From NCBI GenBank assembly GCA_027489105.1, contig JAIYAJ010000531.1, positions 1-6,492 of the forward strand: 6,492 nucleotides of DNA. The letters are read 5' to 3'. This document shows positions 6,129-6,492 of the stretch, in pieces (positions within the stretch are counted from its first letter, which is position 1; every line of letters begins with the position of its first letter). Origin of the DNA: Zymomonas sp. (GTDB lineage: Bacteria > Pseudomonadota > Alphaproteobacteria > Sphingomonadales > Sphingomonadaceae). The notes beneath the pieces are model-generated. The model was not told where the DNA came from, ran no database searches, and saw only the letters and a program-made list of their open reading frames with translations. The position numbers and the translations under genes were made by a program.

Positions 6129-6492
6129 TCAGTCCACATAAGAGGGAATGGGATGGGACGCCGCCATCGCGCGCAGCGTTTCGATCCGCCGTGCGTCGAC
6201 GCCGCCGGCGGGGCCCGCGTTGAATACCGCGGCGAGTTCGCCGCCCAAACGGGAGAACTCCGCCTGCTCGAGCCCCCGGATCGTCAGGGCCACACTGCCG
6301 AAGCGGAAGGCCGTGCGTGGCTGGCCGTCAGGCCCGGGCGCGCGCATCGCGTTGCCGAGGACCCCGTAGGAGGCAAGTTTCGCGACGAGCTCGGGCTGCG
6401 TCCAAGCTTCACCGGTGAAAGTCATCACCATGTGCGAGTCCGTGCCTCCAGTGTACAGATCGACGCCTCCGGCCTGCAGGCCCTCTGCCAGC
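6129..6492 (-). CDS. Serine hydroxymethyltransferase-family protein, divergent, N-terminus beyond window
   Basis: Only the C-terminal 120 residues are inside the window; the frame is open to the right edge and the start is not visible. SHMTs are PLP enzymes that interconvert serine and glycine using tetrahydrofolate. The match rests on LAEGLQAGGVDLYTGGTDSH, which corresponds to the canonical ...GGTDNH segment of the small domain, and on FRFGSVALTIRG, which corresponds to IRVGTPAITRRG. The Arg that binds the substrate carboxylate (Arg363 in E. coli) and the following Arg372 are both kept. Divergence is clear: GGTDNH has become GGTDSH, the conserved NKN region is replaced by GNAMRAPGPDG, and Thr-Pro after the Arg is Ser-Val. 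It is therefore more likely a specialised paralogue than housekeeping GlyA. Alternatives within the fold family are alpha-methylserine or D-alanine hydroxymethyltransferase and other aldolases. The CysE-like gene follows 28 nt downstream. Confidence 0.8.
   Translation of the reverse strand, partial: LAEGLQAGGVDLYTGGTDSHMVMTFTGEAWTQPELVAKLASYGVLGNAMRAPGPDGQPRTAFRFGSVALTIRGLEQAEFSRLGGELAAVFNAGPAGGVDARRIETLRAMAASHPIPSYVD

Noticed and set aside
6101..6139. Longer CysE-like start at ATG 6139 (284 aa)
   Set aside because: No ribosome binding site, overlap with the SHMT-like stop, and the shorter form has AGGAG at good spacing and family-typical length.

Overview
The window is GC-rich, and all six genes lie on the minus strand, so transcription runs from high to low coordinates. 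Gene style suggests an alphaproteobacterium, possibly a rhizobium-like soil or plant-associated one: a family-5 binding-protein peptide transporter with a fused double ATPase, and TTG/GTG starts. This assignment is an inference; nothing in the window is taxonomically decisive.

Layout in order of transcription. (1) 6492-6129: the C-terminal ~120 residues of a serine hydroxymethyltransferase (SHMT) family protein, cut by the window edge and clearly divergent from housekeeping GlyA. (2) 6100-5285: a serine O-acetyltransferase (CysE) family protein of 271 aa, starting 28 nt after the SHMT-like stop, with several conserved positions changed. (3) 5284-4870: a 415-nt non-coding gap with several inverted repeats, including two copies of GTTGC-N7-GCAAC. 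(4) 4869-3355: a secreted family-5 solute-binding protein. (5) 3354-3291: an intercistronic gap with a perfect 10-bp GC stem-loop. (6) 3290-2373 and 2371-1487: two permeases of the DppB/DppC type. (7) 1484 to beyond position 1: one long reading frame with two complete ABC ATPase domains (DppD and DppF types fused, as in GsiA/YejF), running off the left edge.

Items 4, 6 and 7 form a complete ABC importer of the peptide/opine/nickel class. The binding protein captures substrate in the periplasm, the permeases form the channel, and the fused ATPase supplies both nucleotide-binding sites. The permease and ATPase genes are separated by only 1-2 nt and are very probably co-transcribed and translationally coupled. 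The binding protein is set apart by the hairpin, a common arrangement for making more binding protein than membrane components. Substrate cannot be read from the sequence.

The SHMT-like and CysE-like genes form their own small transcription group upstream. Both families act on serine, and both members here carry unusual residues at usually conserved sites. The pair may therefore serve a specialised amino-acid pathway rather than housekeeping glycine/serine/cysteine metabolism, with the downstream importer possibly handling a related compound. That link is a hypothesis based on proximity only. I saw no RNA genes, mobile elements, CRISPR array or origin.
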